Shown: positions 8,684-16,840 of the stretch, in pieces
Layout: each line of letters begins with the position of its first letter
Numbering within the stretch: position 1 is the first letter of the stretch
Assembly: GCF_026341035.1 (NCBI RefSeq)
Contig: NZ_JAPEOQ010000001.1
Location: forward strand, 3,968,001-4,032,000
DNA: 64,000 nt
Direction: 5' to 3'
Source: Streptomyces sp. NBC_01016
GTDB taxonomy: Bacteria; Actinomycetota; Actinomycetes; Streptomycetales; Streptomycetaceae
Notes under the pieces: generated by a model
Seen by the model: only the letters and a program-made list of their open reading frames with translations
Database searches by the model: none
Told to the model about the DNA's origin: nothing
Program-made: the position numbers and the translations under genes

Positions 8684-10927
8684 TCAGTGCTCCTTGACCA
8701 GCTCGGCGTACGGCCCGCCGGCCCGCACCAGGTGTTCGTGGCGGCCGCGCTCGACGACCTGGCCGTGGTCGAGGACCACGATCTCGTCGCTGTCGCGGAC
8801 CGTGCTGAGGCGGTGCGCGATCACGACGCAGGCGCAGCCGCGCCGCCGGATGTTGTCCATGACCGTCTGCTCGGTCTCCGCGTCGAGCGCGCTGGTCACC
8901 TCGTCGAGCACGAGGATGCTGGGACGGCGCACGAGGGCCCGCGCGATCTCCAGACGCTGGCGCTGCCCGCCGGAGAAGTTCCGGCCGTCCTGCTCGACCC
9001 GGCCGCGCACACCGCCGGGGCGGCGCGCCACCACGTCGTACAAGCACGCGTCGCGCAGCGCCTCCTCGACGGCCTCGTCGGAGATCGAGGGGTCCCACAG
9101 GGCGACGTTGTCGCGGACCGTGCCCTCGAAGAGGAAGACGTCCTGGTCGACGAAGGAGACCGAGGCCGCGAGCGCGCCGCGCGGGATGTCGTCCAGGCGC
9201 CGGTCGTCGATCCGGATGACGCCCTCCCACGGCGCGTACAGGCCGGAGATCAGGCGGGAGACCGTGGACTTTCCGCTGCCGGAGCCGCCGACGAGCGCCA
9301 CCTGCTGGCCGGGCCCCACCGTCAGCGAGAAGCCGGACAGGAGCGGCTTGTCGAGCGGGCTGTAGCCGAACGTGATGCCGTCCAGCTCGATGTGGCCGCG
9401 CAGCCGGCGCGTGCTCTGCACCTGCTCTGGGCGCGCGTACAGCTGGTCGACGGGGAAGTTCTCCACGTCCTTGAGGCGGGCCACGTCGGCGGCGAAGTCC
9501 TGGATGCGGCCCGCGACGCCGTTCAGCCGGGTCAGCGGTGCCGTGAAGCGGGTCACGAGCGCCTGAAAGGCGACAAGGAGACCCACCGACAAATGGCCCT
9601 CGACGGCCCGCATGCCGCCGATCCACAGGATCAGCGCGCTGTTCAGCGTCGCGAGGGTCGGTGCGACGATGCCGAGCCACGCGCTCGGTACCCCGAGCTT
9701 CTGCTGCTCCTCCAGGGTCGTCGCGTGCTGGCCCGCCCACCGCCGGAAGTAGCCGTTCTCGCCGCCGGTCGCCTTCATCGTCTCGATGAGCTGGAGGCCC
9801 GTGTACGAGGTGTTGGTGAGCCGCGCCGTGTCCGCGCGCAGCTTCTGCGTGCCCGTCGCCCGCAGCCGCACGACGATCCGCATCGCCACCACGTTCAGCA
9901 GCGCGATCCCCACGCCGACGGCCGTGAGCTGCGGGTCGTACGAGTACAGCAGCGCCGCGTACAGCAGCACCACGATCCCGTCGACGCCCGCCGCCGTCAG
10001 GTCGCGGGCCAGGGTCTCGGCGACCGCGTCGTTGGACTGGAGGCGCTGCACCAGGTCGGCCGGGCTGCGCTGCGAGAAGAACGTGACGGGCAGGCGCAGC
10101 AGATGCCCGAAGAAGCGGGCGCTGCTCAGCGTCGAGGAGATGATGCGGCCGCGCAGCAGATTCATCTGTTGCAGCCACGTGAGGACGGCGGTCAGCGCCA
10201 CCATCGCGCCCATCGACGCGAACAGCGCGCCGAGCAGCGAGGTCTGGTCGCCGATGAGGAACAGGTCGATGTACGTCTTGCTGAGCGCGGGCACCGCCGC
10301 GCCCACGCCGACGAGCAGCAGGCTCGCGAGCAGCGCGACGAGCATCGTGCCGGTGGTGCCGCGAAGCCGTGCGGGCAGCGCCGTCATGATGCCCGGCTTG
10401 CGCCCGCCCGTACGGAAGTCGTCGCCCGGCTCCAGGACGAGAACGACACCCGTGAAGCTCGTGTCGAAGTCCTCCATCGGCACGAAGCGGCGGCCCTTGT
10501 CGGGGTCGTTGATGTGCACGCCGCGGCGCCCGAAGCGCCGCCCCATGCCGTCGTAGACGACGTAGTGGTTGAACTCCCAGAACAGGATCGCCGGGCCCTG
10601 CACCTCGGCGAGCGCGGCCGGCTCCATCTGCATGCCCTTGGCGGTCATGCCGTAACTGCGGGCCGCCTTCAGGAGGTTGGAGGCGCGCGAGCCGTCCCGC
10701 GAGACGCCGCACGCGATGCGCAGCTCCTCCAGCGGGATGTGCCTGCCGTGGTGCGCGAGGATCATCGCGAGCGCCGCGGCGCCGCACTCGACGGCCTCCA
10801 TCTGGAGCACCGTTGGTGTGCGCACCTTGCGGCGACGCTTGGCCGGCGGGGGAGCGGGGCGCGCGCGGCGGCGGTCCGGGCGGTGGCCCGCGGGCGGGAG
10901 GGAGGTCGTGGTCACGGCTTCAGCCAA
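8684..10927 (-). CDS. NHLM-type bacteriocin ABC transporter with C39 leader peptidase
   Basis: A 747-residue peptidase-containing ABC transporter. The N-terminal C39 domain (residues ~38-165) has the catalytic triad Cys48 (MEAVECGAAALAMIL), His121 (FNHYVVYDG) and Asp141 (INDPDKGRR), so it should be active. Six transmembrane helices follow (~190-470), then the ATPase with Walker A GGSGSGKST, signature FSGGQRQRL and Walker B ILVLDEVTSALD. C39 domains cut after Gly-Gly or Gly-Ala in a short leader during export. The coding start at 10927 overlaps the adaptor gene by 16 bases. The first ~35 residues are a Pro/Arg-rich extension. Together with the adaptor and second ABC subunit this is a complete maturation and export machine. 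Confidence 0.92.
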   Translation of the reverse strand: MAEAVTTTSLPPAGHRPDRRRARPAPPPAKRRRKVRTPTVLQMEAVECGAAALAMILAHHGRHIPLEELRIACGVSRDGSRASNLLKAARSYGMTAKGMQMEPAALAEVQGPAILFWEFNHYVVYDGMGRRFGRRGVHINDPDKGRRFVPMEDFDTSFTGVVLVLEPGDDFRTGGRKPGIMTALPARLRGTTGTMLVALLASLLLVGVGAAVPALSKTYIDLFLIGDQTSLLGALFASMGAMVALTAVLTWLQQMNLLRGRIISSTLSSARFFGHLLRLPVTFFSQRSPADLVQRLQSNDAVAETLARDLTAAGVDGIVVLLYAALLYSYDPQLTAVGVGIALLNVVAMRIVVRLRATGTQKLRADTARLTNTSYTGLQLIETMKATGGENGYFRRWAGQHATTLEEQQKLGVPSAWLGIVAPTLATLNSALILWIGGMRAVEGHLSVGLLVAFQALVTRFTAPLTRLNGVAGRIQDFAADVARLKDVENFPVDQLYARPEQVQSTRRLRGHIELDGITFGYSPLDKPLLSGFSLTVGPGQQVALVGGSGSGKSTVSRLISGLYAPWEGVIRIDDRRLDDIPRGALAASVSFVDQDVFLFEGTVRDNVALWDPSISDEAVEEALRDACLYDVVARRPGGVRGRVEQDGRNFSGGQRQRLEIARALVRRPSILVLDEVTSALDAETEQTVMDNIRRRGCACVVIAHRLSTVRDSDEIVVLDHGQVVERGRHEHLVRAGGPYAELVKEH

Positions 10928-11709
10928 TCCATCGGGCGCTGATCGGCGAGGTGTACGGAGCCGGAGGTGAGGGTCATGGAGGCGAGCGGATAGGGCGGCC
11001 CACCGTCGGAGGACCAGGCGTACCCGGACTTGGTGTCCGCCTTGGTGAGCTCGACGAGGACCGGGACGCGGGCCCCGCCCTTCGTGAACTCGCCCGCCAG
11101 CGAGCTGTCCCCGACGAAATCGGTGACCTGCCGCTTCGTCTCGGCGGCGCGGCCGACGGCCTTGACCGTCCCGCGCAGCACGCCGTACTGCTGCGCCTGC
11201 GGCACGTTGAGGTCGACGTCGGAGCCCTTGTCCACGTTCCCCGCGCCGGTGGCGGGCACGTACAGCATCGCGAGCAGCGGATCACGCGTCGAGCCGGTCT
11301 TCTCCACCGTCGCCACGTCGGAGCCGGTCGTGACGACCGAGCCGATCCGCGCGACGAGCGCCGTGACCCGGCCGGCGTCGATGGCCCGCACGGCCCGGTT
11401 GCCCTGCGCGGTCTGCACCTTGAGGATCGGCGCGCCCGCCCGCACCCGCTGGCCCTCCTTCACGTACAGGCCGGTGACCTGCCCGGTGACGGGGGTCTGC
11501 AGGACGTAGCTGCCCTGCGCGTACGTGAGGATGCCGTTCGCCTTGAGCGTCGAGGACACCGAACCGGTGACGGCCCAGACGCAGGCGGCGACCATCACGA
11601 CGACGGTGACGGCGAGTACGAGCAGTCCCTGCGGCCGCGCGAGGCGCACCGGCAGATCGAGCTCCTCCGGCGACTGCAGTTTGGACAGGGCCTGTTGGCG
11701 GAACTGCAC
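10912..11709 (-). CDS. HlyD-type adaptor (NHLM secretion protein)
   Basis: A 265-residue membrane-fusion-type protein starting at GTG 11709, with AAGGGAAAG upstream. A single transmembrane helix occupies residues ~28-48 (GLLVLAVTVVVMVAACVWAV). After it come a biotinyl-lipoyl-like hairpin (QTPVTGQVTGLYVKEGQRV, then ILKVQTAQGNRAVRAIDAGR) and a beta-barrel region ending LASMTLTSGSVHLADQRP. The family links ABC exporters to the outside; in this Gram-positive it probably guides the peptide across the wall. It is short compared with Gram-negative HlyD proteins and has no long coiled coil. It is separated from the upstream peptide gene by 152 bases holding two hairpins. Confidence 0.85.
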   Translation of the reverse strand: MQFRQQALSKLQSPEELDLPVRLARPQGLLVLAVTVVVMVAACVWAVTGSVSSTLKANGILTYAQGSYVLQTPVTGQVTGLYVKEGQRVRAGAPILKVQTAQGNRAVRAIDAGRVTALVARIGSVVTTGSDVATVEKTGSTRDPLLAMLYVPATGAGNVDKGSDVDLNVPQAQQYGVLRGTVKAVGRAAETKRQVTDFVGDSSLAGEFTKGGARVPVLVELTKADTKSGYAWSSDGGPPYPLASMTLTSGSVHLADQRPMDWLKP

Positions 11710-11771
11710 GGAGTCTTTCCCTTACCTAGCTTCCATACCGGGCCGGATCGAATGGACTCGGTACCCGGACA

Positions 11772-11835
11772 CCCCGAAAGCCCCGGGACACGGGGTCCCG
11801 AGGCTTGGGGTGCGCCACCCGTCAGGAGGTGGCGC
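11772..11835 (-). terminator. Two adjacent hairpins between peptide gene and export genes (attenuator candidate)
   Basis: Arms GCGCCACC (11812-11819) and GGTGGCGC (11828-11835) form a perfect eight-base-pair stem. Directly downstream in transcription, CCCC...AAGCCCCGGGA (11772-11788) pairs with TCCCGAGGCTT...GGGG (11796-11810), with one C-A mismatch in the inner stem. They lie between the peptide gene stop (11862) and the adaptor start (11709). Such hairpins often limit read-through so that precursor peptide is made in excess over its exporter. The effect is inferred. Confidence 0.6.
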
Positions 11836-11861
11836 GGTGATCCCGAGGGATCGAATCCGAC

Positions 11862-12083
11862 TCAGAGGCCGGCCGTCACGCCGCCGACGAGGCCCGTCAC
11901 GGCGCCGGTGTTCAGGCCGGTGAGGCCCTCGACCGTGTTGGTGACGGAGGAGACGGTGCCCGAAACCGGGGCGATGCCGTCAACGGTGCCCTGAACCTGG
12001 CCGACGAGGCCGCCGACGAGACCGCCGGAGACGTTGTCGAGGTCGGCGTCCGAGATCTCAACGGTCTCGATGTGCTTGCTCAT
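11862..12083 (-). CDS. Double-glycine leader peptide, candidate bacteriocin/RiPP-like precursor
   Basis: A 73-residue protein. The leader of 21 residues, MSKHIETVEISDADLDNVSG then G, is acidic and ends in Gly-Gly, the C39 cleavage site. The predicted 52-residue core begins LVGGLVGQVQGTVDG and ends TGLVGGVTAGL. It is made almost only of Gly, Val, Thr, Leu, Ser and Ala, with no Cys, aromatic, Lys, Arg, His or Met, and a net charge near -2. Absence of Cys excludes a lanthionine product, and no modification enzyme is present nearby. The start is set by AAGGGCGG upstream of ATG 12083; an in-frame ATG at 12173 would destroy the leader layout. The three export genes lie directly downstream. Function is unknown. 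Confidence 0.78.
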   Translation of the reverse strand: MSKHIETVEISDADLDNVSGGLVGGLVGQVQGTVDGIAPVSGTVSSVTNTVEGLTGLNTGAVTGLVGGVTAGL

Positions 12084-12366
12084 GATGAGCCGCCCTTCTT
12101 GGGTATGTCCGGGTATTTCAAAATTCGCGGGGCGCGCTGGAAATCGGTGGCTGCGAATCCCTGCGGCCGTCATGCGATGCGGAGGATCAAAGCATGTTGA
12201 CGCGTCGCTCAGCTAATCCGACCGGGTCCATTCATAGGGGATCCGGGAGGCCAATTGCCTTCGTGTGCCTGGGTGTTCACAGCTGGGTGGCACGTCCTTC
12301 ACATTCTTCACGGAGGGGAATGTGAACTCCCTGTGTCGCAGGACAGCAAAGGGGGACAGGCGTGCA

Positions 12367-13092
12367 TCAATGGCGTGCGGTGCTTGTATGGGGCAATGTT
12401 TTTTTGCGAAGCTCCGTGACTGCCCTGCGCATTCGGTGTGCAGGTTTCTGGCACGCGACCGCGGCGGCGGTCAGGACGGCAGGCGGCACGAATCCCCACG
12501 GCGCTGCGGCCTCCCGCACCGCTACGGCGCAGGCCGCGCCGCCGATCACGGCCAACAACCGGCCGATCACCCACAGTTGTTCCCGGTCCCGTCCGGACCC
12601 GTCGACCGCCCCGGTCACGAGTGTCGTCAGCGTCCCCGTGAAATACGTGGTGGGCGCGGCACCCGACCCCGCGACCACCATCGCCGCGGACTGCGCGCCC
12701 ATCGCCACGGCGGCGACCACGAGCAGCACGGTCCGCCAGGCCCCGACCGGATCCCCGCCGAGCAGGCCGCCCGCCACGGCGACGAAGCCGAGCAGCAGGC
12801 ACTGCGCGGCGAGGCAGGCGACGACCCGGCCCGGCCACTCCGTCGTCCGCGCCTCCCGAATGCCCCGGCACACGAGAGCGGTTGTGGCCGCCCCCACCGC
12901 GTACCCGCCGAGCGCGTACAGCGGCCCGGTGACGTCGTGGCCCGACCCGTGGCCCGCCGAGATGCCGAGCAGTACGAGATTCCCGGTCATCACGCCGGCG
13001 AACACGTGTCCGAGGGCCGTGAACGCGAGCGCGTCCACGGCCCCGGAGGCCCCGGCGAGCAGCACGAGGGACACTTGCGCGCGTTTCTTCAT
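12367..13092 (-). CDS. DUF1275 (YoaK-like) membrane protein
   Basis: A 241-residue membrane protein with six or seven hydrophobic helices. The family signature is clear at the N-terminus: LVLLAGASGAVDALAFTALG, followed by VFAGVMTGNLVLLG. Family function is not established; it is a predicted permease-like protein. The ATG at 13092 lacks a ribosome-binding site but lies seven bases after TACCGT, a plausible -10 hexamer, so leaderless translation is likely. It is on the same strand as the peptide/export genes but separated from them by 283 bases, which include their promoter, so it is probably a separate unit. Confidence 0.8.
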   Translation of the reverse strand: MKKRAQVSLVLLAGASGAVDALAFTALGHVFAGVMTGNLVLLGISAGHGSGHDVTGPLYALGGYAVGAATTALVCRGIREARTTEWPGRVVACLAAQCLLLGFVAVAGGLLGGDPVGAWRTVLLVVAAVAMGAQSAAMVVAGSGAAPTTYFTGTLTTLVTGAVDGSGRDREQLWVIGRLLAVIGGAACAVAVREAAAPWGFVPPAVLTAAAVACQKPAHRMRRAVTELRKKTLPHTSTARH

Positions 13093-13129
13093 GCCAGAGA
13101 CGGTAGGCGCGGAACCGCCTTCGAATCGC

Positions 13130-14677
13130 TCAGCCCTCGGCGCGTCGCTCCGGCGCGGTCACGCCGGGCTCCAGGTCCAGCGGTGCGAAGTCGAAGCCCT
13201 CCCACAGCAGCCGCGAGGCCTCCTCCGGGTACGGGCCCGTGTGCGAGGGGGCGTCGAAGACACGGGTCGAGCGCTCGCCGGCGGTGAACGGCGCCCACCC
13301 CGGGTCCCCGTCCTTCGCGAACGCGGCCCACGCGGCGCCCATCTCCTGCGACAACGCCACGGCCTCGGCCGGGAGTCCACCACCCAGGAAGAGGCCGCCG
13401 AAGTCCGATTCGAGCGCACCGAAGACGAGCGGCACGTCCAACGCGTGGGCGGCGCCCATCGTGCCGCCCGCGCCGGGCGCCGCCCAGCACAGCTCGTACG
13501 CGTACGCGGTCCCGCCGCCCGCCGCCTGTGCCTCGGCCAGGCGCAGCGACGGCATCCGGAACAGCCAGTCGGACATGACGAGTTCGTGCAGCAGCGTCGG
13601 ATCGGCGGCCGGATACGCGGCCCTGTAGTCGGCCTCGGCGGCGGGCCCGGGACCGAACCGGAGCAGTGCCGCTGCCGCCTCTTCCTCCGTCGTCTTCCCG
13701 TACCGGCCCGCCATGATGGAGAACAGCCGGTACTCGTCCCGGTTGTGCCCGACGAGCAGCTCGACGTCGCGCGCGGCGCCGCCCGCGAGCGCCTCCCACG
13801 GGGTGACGGGCAGCACCTCGCCGTCGACCACCGGCGAGAACGGGGTGGCCGTGTGGGCGACGCGGCCCCAGCGGTCCGCGTACGAGGGCAGCGCGCGGAC
13901 CAGGTCGTCGGTGGCGTCGCGCAACGCCTTCGGCGCGACCGCGGCGAGCTCGGCGGCCCCCGCGCCCGGCACCCCGAGCCGCTCCGCGATCGCCGCGCCG
14001 ATGTCCCGCGCGAGGTCGAGCGTGAAGAACGTGCCCGGAACGCTCTGCGCCACCGCGCGGCGCAGCAGACCCTTCGCCGAAGGCATCGCGAGCAGCGACG
14101 CCACCGAGCCCGCGCCCGCGGACTCCCCGAACACGGTGACCTGCTCCGGGTCGCCACCGAACGCCGCGATGTTCTCGCGCACCCAGCGCAGCGCCGCCAC
14201 CTGGTCGAGCAGTCCCCGGTTGGCGGGCGCTCCGTCGAAGACGCCGAAGCCCTCGGCGCCGACGCGGTAGTTGAGGGTCACGACGACCGCGCCGCGGGCG
14301 GCGAGCGCGGAGCCGTCGTAGTGCGGCCCGTCCGAGGACCCGCTGACGTACGCCCCTCCGTACACGTAGACCATCACCGGCAGGCCCGCGGCGCCGAGGT
14401 CCGGGGACCACACGTTGACCGTCAGCCAGTCCTCGCCCTCGGGGACCGGGCGGCCCGTCAGCCCGCCCACGAGGGACTGCGGGGGCGGCGGCCCGAAGTC
14501 GAACGCGTCCCGCACCCCGTCCCACGGCAACGTCGGCTCCGGCGCCGCCAAGTGCAGTGCCCCGACCGGGGGTTGGGCGAAGGGAATGCCGCGGAAAACG
14601 CTCAGCGCTCCCTGCGTGAGCCCGCGGACCCGGCCCGATGCGGTGCGTATGGGGGCGGTGGGGGTTGCGTCGGTCAT
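13130..14677 (-). CDS. Type B carboxylesterase
   Basis: A 515-residue cytoplasmic esterase of the cholinesterase-like alpha/beta hydrolase family. The N-terminus (RTASGRVRGL, then FRGIPFAQPPVG) is typical. The oxyanion region VYVYGGAYVSG and nucleophile elbow FGESAGAGS place the catalytic Ser at about residue 188; the acidic and His members lie further on. No signal peptide is present. It starts at ATG 14677 after GGGAGG. The palindrome TCGAAGCGCTTCGA lies about 40 bases upstream, so it is probably controlled by the divergent LacI protein together with the sugar locus. Substrate is unknown; deacylation of imported plant-derived glycosides would fit. A paralogue lies at 35863-37311. Confidence 0.88.
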   Translation of the reverse strand: MTDATPTAPIRTASGRVRGLTQGALSVFRGIPFAQPPVGALHLAAPEPTLPWDGVRDAFDFGPPPPQSLVGGLTGRPVPEGEDWLTVNVWSPDLGAAGLPVMVYVYGGAYVSGSSDGPHYDGSALAARGAVVVTLNYRVGAEGFGVFDGAPANRGLLDQVAALRWVRENIAAFGGDPEQVTVFGESAGAGSVASLLAMPSAKGLLRRAVAQSVPGTFFTLDLARDIGAAIAERLGVPGAGAAELAAVAPKALRDATDDLVRALPSYADRWGRVAHTATPFSPVVDGEVLPVTPWEALAGGAARDVELLVGHNRDEYRLFSIMAGRYGKTTEEEAAAALLRFGPGPAAEADYRAAYPAADPTLLHELVMSDWLFRMPSLRLAEAQAAGGGTAYAYELCWAAPGAGGTMGAAHALDVPLVFGALESDFGGLFLGGGLPAEAVALSQEMGAAWAAFAKDGDPGWAPFTAGERSTRVFDAPSHTGPYPEEASRLLWEGFDFAPLDLEPGVTAPERRAEG

Positions 14678-14718
14678 ACGTGTCCTCCCTGGTGGCTCGC
14701 CTGGCGCCCACCAGGGCG

Positions 14719-14732
14719 TCGAAGCGCTTCGA
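14719..14732. promoter_or_regulatory. LacI-family operator, TCGAAGCGCTTCGA
   Basis: A perfect 14-base palindrome with central CG of LacI-operator type, located between the divergent esterase and lacI-type genes. The identical 14-mer recurs at 24928-24941 and 25054-25067 in the promoter region of the sugar importer and GH3 genes. The arrangement suggests autoregulation plus control of the sugar locus by the adjacent LacI protein. Confidence 0.75.
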
Positions 14733-14849
14733 CGGACTTCTGGACAGGCACCCTGCGCAAATCATAGGGTCGGCATGCCGAACGACGGGCGGCACCCGCC
14801 GACGCCGGCGGTGCCCACCCCCCCTCGGACTCGGCTTCAGGAGAACCCC

Positions 14850-15866
14850 ATGGTCACGCTCGCAGAGGTCGCCAGGCACGCCGGAGTCTCCGCGAGCACC
14901 GTGAGCTACGTCCTCAGCGGCAAGCGGTCCATCTCGGCGGCCACCCGCGAGCGCGTCGAGACGAGCGTGCGCCGGCTCGGCTACCACCCCAACGCCGGGG
15001 CCCGCGCCCTCGCCAGCAGCAAGTCCAACATCATCGCCCTGATGGTGCCGCTGCGCACCGACATGTACGTACCGGTGATCATGGAGATCGCGACGGCGGT
15101 CGCCACCGCCGCCCGCAGCCACGGGTACGACATCCTGCTGCTCACCGGCGAGGAGGGCGCCCAGGCCGTGCGCCGCATCGAGGGCAGCGCGTTGGCGGAC
15201 GCCGTGATCGTCATGGACGTCGAGCTGGACGACGAGCGGCTGCCGCTGCTGCGCACCGCGAGCCGCCCCGCCGTCCTCATCGGCCTGCCGGCCGACACCA
15301 GCGGACTCAACTGCGTGGACCTGGACTTCGCCGCCGCGGGCGCGCTGTGCGCCGAGCACCTCGCGGGCCTCGGGCACCGCGAGATCGCCGTCATCGGCGA
15401 GGCCGCCGCCGTCTACGAGCGCCGCACCGGCTTCGCCGAGCGCACGCTGACGGGCCTGCGCGAGCGCAGCGCCGAACTCGGCCTGCGGCTCTTGCACCGC
15501 CCCTGTGAGGGCAGCTACGCCTCCGTGTCGGCGACACTGTCGCGGATCTACGACGAGCGCCCCGGCACCAGCGCGTTCATCGTGCAGAACGAGGCAGCCA
15601 CCGACCCGCTGCTCGCCCTGCTGCGCCAGTCCGGGCGGGCGGTCCCCGAGGACGTGTCGGTCGTCGCGGTCTGCCCCGAGCAGGTCGCGCGGCACGCGTC
15701 GGTGCCGCTCACCTCGGTCGCCGTGCCCGCGCAGGAGATGGGGCGGCGCGCGGTGGAACAGATCGTCGCGCAGATCGAGGGCCGCGGCTCGGCCGAGGAA
15801 GTCGTGCTGCTGACCCCGGAGTTGACCATCAGGGAGAGCGCGGCACAGGCGCCGCCCGCCGCATAA
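14850..15866 (+). CDS. LacI family transcriptional regulator
   Basis: A 338-residue regulator. Residues 1-~55 form the LacI HTH and hinge: VTLAEVARHAGVSASTVSYV, SISAATRERV, LGYHPNAGARAL. The rest is a periplasmic-binding-protein-type effector domain (IIALMVPLRTDMYVPVIMEI, and DLDFAAAGALCAEHLAGLGH). ATG 14850 follows AGGAG. The hinge residues fit recognition of a palindrome with central CG. The gene is divergent from an esterase, with one TCGAAGCGCTTCGA site between them; two more copies lie upstream of the sugar ABC operon and GH3 gene. It is likely the local repressor, released by an oligosaccharide. Its 3' end is tandemly duplicated. Confidence 0.9.
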   Translation: MVTLAEVARHAGVSASTVSYVLSGKRSISAATRERVETSVRRLGYHPNAGARALASSKSNIIALMVPLRTDMYVPVIMEIATAVATAARSHGYDILLLTGEEGAQAVRRIEGSALADAVIVMDVELDDERLPLLRTASRPAVLIGLPADTSGLNCVDLDFAAAGALCAEHLAGLGHREIAVIGEAAAVYERRTGFAERTLTGLRERSAELGLRLLHRPCEGSYASVSATLSRIYDERPGTSAFIVQNEAATDPLLALLRQSGRAVPEDVSVVAVCPEQVARHASVPLTSVAVPAQEMGRRAVEQIVAQIEGRGSAEEVVLLTPELTIRESAAQAPPAA

Positions 15867-15898
15867 AAGAGCGCGGCACGGGCCCCGCCCGCCGCATA
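15836..15898. repeat. Tandem ~33-base duplication spanning the lacI-type stop codon
   Basis: GAGCGCGGCACAGGCGCCGC... at 15836-15865 recurs at 15869-15898 with 28 of 30 positions identical and a three-base spacer. The first copy encodes the last residues and part of the stop codon of the LacI protein; the second lies just after it. It looks like a replication-slippage duplication. Confidence 0.75.
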
Positions 15899-15960
15899 GG
15901 ATCGACGCATCCGGTCCATAAGACCGCCACATGCGGTCCTGGAAGTGTCAGAAAGCGAGC

Positions 15961-16818
15961 GTGCCTGTGCACCCGACGTACGTCCTCGTCCATGGAGCGT
16001 TCGCCAACTCCTTCTCCTTCGCGCCGCTCCAGGCGGAACTCGGTCTGCTCGGGCACCGCTCGGCCGCCGTCGACCTGCCGGGACACGGCTTCGCGGCGAC
16101 CTACCCGGCCGCTTACCAGGCCCCGCAGGACCCGACGGGCCTCGCCTCAACACCGGGCGTCATCAAGGGAGTCACCCTCGCCGACAACGCCGCGCACCTG
16201 ATCGGCGTCCTGGAACGGGCCAAGGAGAACGGTCCGGTCGTCCTCGTCTCGCACAGCCGCGGCGGCGCCACCGCCACGGCGGCGGCCAACCAGCGGCCCG
16301 ACCTGATCGACCACATCGTCTACGTGGCGTCCTGGTGCCCGGTCGACCTCACCGTGGGCGCCTACTACGCCGAACCGGAGATGGCCTCGGTCGATGCCGC
16401 CTCCCTGGGCCTTGCGATGGCGGGCGACCCGGCCGAAATCGGGCTGCTGCGCGTCAACTTCCGCACCGCGGACGAGAAGGCGCTCGACGCGTTCAGGGAG
16501 GCCTTCATCGCCGACGGCACCGACGACGAGTTCCGCACCTTCCTCAACACCTTCCAGCCGGACGAGAACCTCGACGTCGGCACCGAGGACGACCGCGCGC
16601 AGGCCGCGACGTGGGGCCGCATCCCGAAGACGTACGTACGCCTCTCGCGCGACACGAGCCTGCCGCCCGCCCTCCAGGACCGGCTGATCCGCGAGGGCGA
16701 CGCGCTGACCCCGGACAACCCCTTCCGGGTCCGCACCCTCGACAGCTCGCACCTGAAGTGGCTGGTCGACCCGGCGCCGGCGGCGCGGGTGCTGGCGGAG
16801 GTTGCCGAACTGGTGTAA
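15961..16818 (+). CDS. Alpha/beta hydrolase fold protein
   Basis: A hydrolase of about 285 residues. HPTYVLVHGAFANSFSFAPL carries the HG oxyanion motif. The nucleophile elbow is LVSHSRGGATA, where the usual first Gly of GxSxG is replaced by Ser. The general-base His is probably in LDSSHLKWLVDPAPAARVL near the C-terminus, a pattern seen in EstC/salicylate-esterase-like proteins. The start is uncertain: GTG 15961 or GTG 15967 give the conserved N-terminus, while ATG 15931 would add ten poorly conserved residues. It follows the lacI-type gene by about 95 bases and may be co-transcribed. No signal peptide. Substrate is not known. Confidence 0.75.
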   Translation: MPVHPTYVLVHGAFANSFSFAPLQAELGLLGHRSAAVDLPGHGFAATYPAAYQAPQDPTGLASTPGVIKGVTLADNAAHLIGVLERAKENGPVVLVSHSRGGATATAAANQRPDLIDHIVYVASWCPVDLTVGAYYAEPEMASVDAASLGLAMAGDPAEIGLLRVNFRTADEKALDAFREAFIADGTDDEFRTFLNTFQPDENLDVGTEDDRAQAATWGRIPKTYVRLSRDTSLPPALQDRLIREGDALTPDNPFRVRTLDSSHLKWLVDPAPAARVLAEVAELV

Positions 16819-16840
16819 CAACCGGCCGAGGAAGTTGTCA

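Noticed and set aside
5452..8697. A 1081-codon open frame opposite the ABC transporter gene
   Set aside because: It is rich in Arg, His and Gln with no domain, and exactly opposes the strongly supported NHLM transporter; it is a high-GC antisense frame.
11862..12083. Lanthipeptide precursor
   Set aside because: The leader looks like type A2 lantibiotic leaders, but the core has no Cys and no LanM or LanBC-type gene is nearby.
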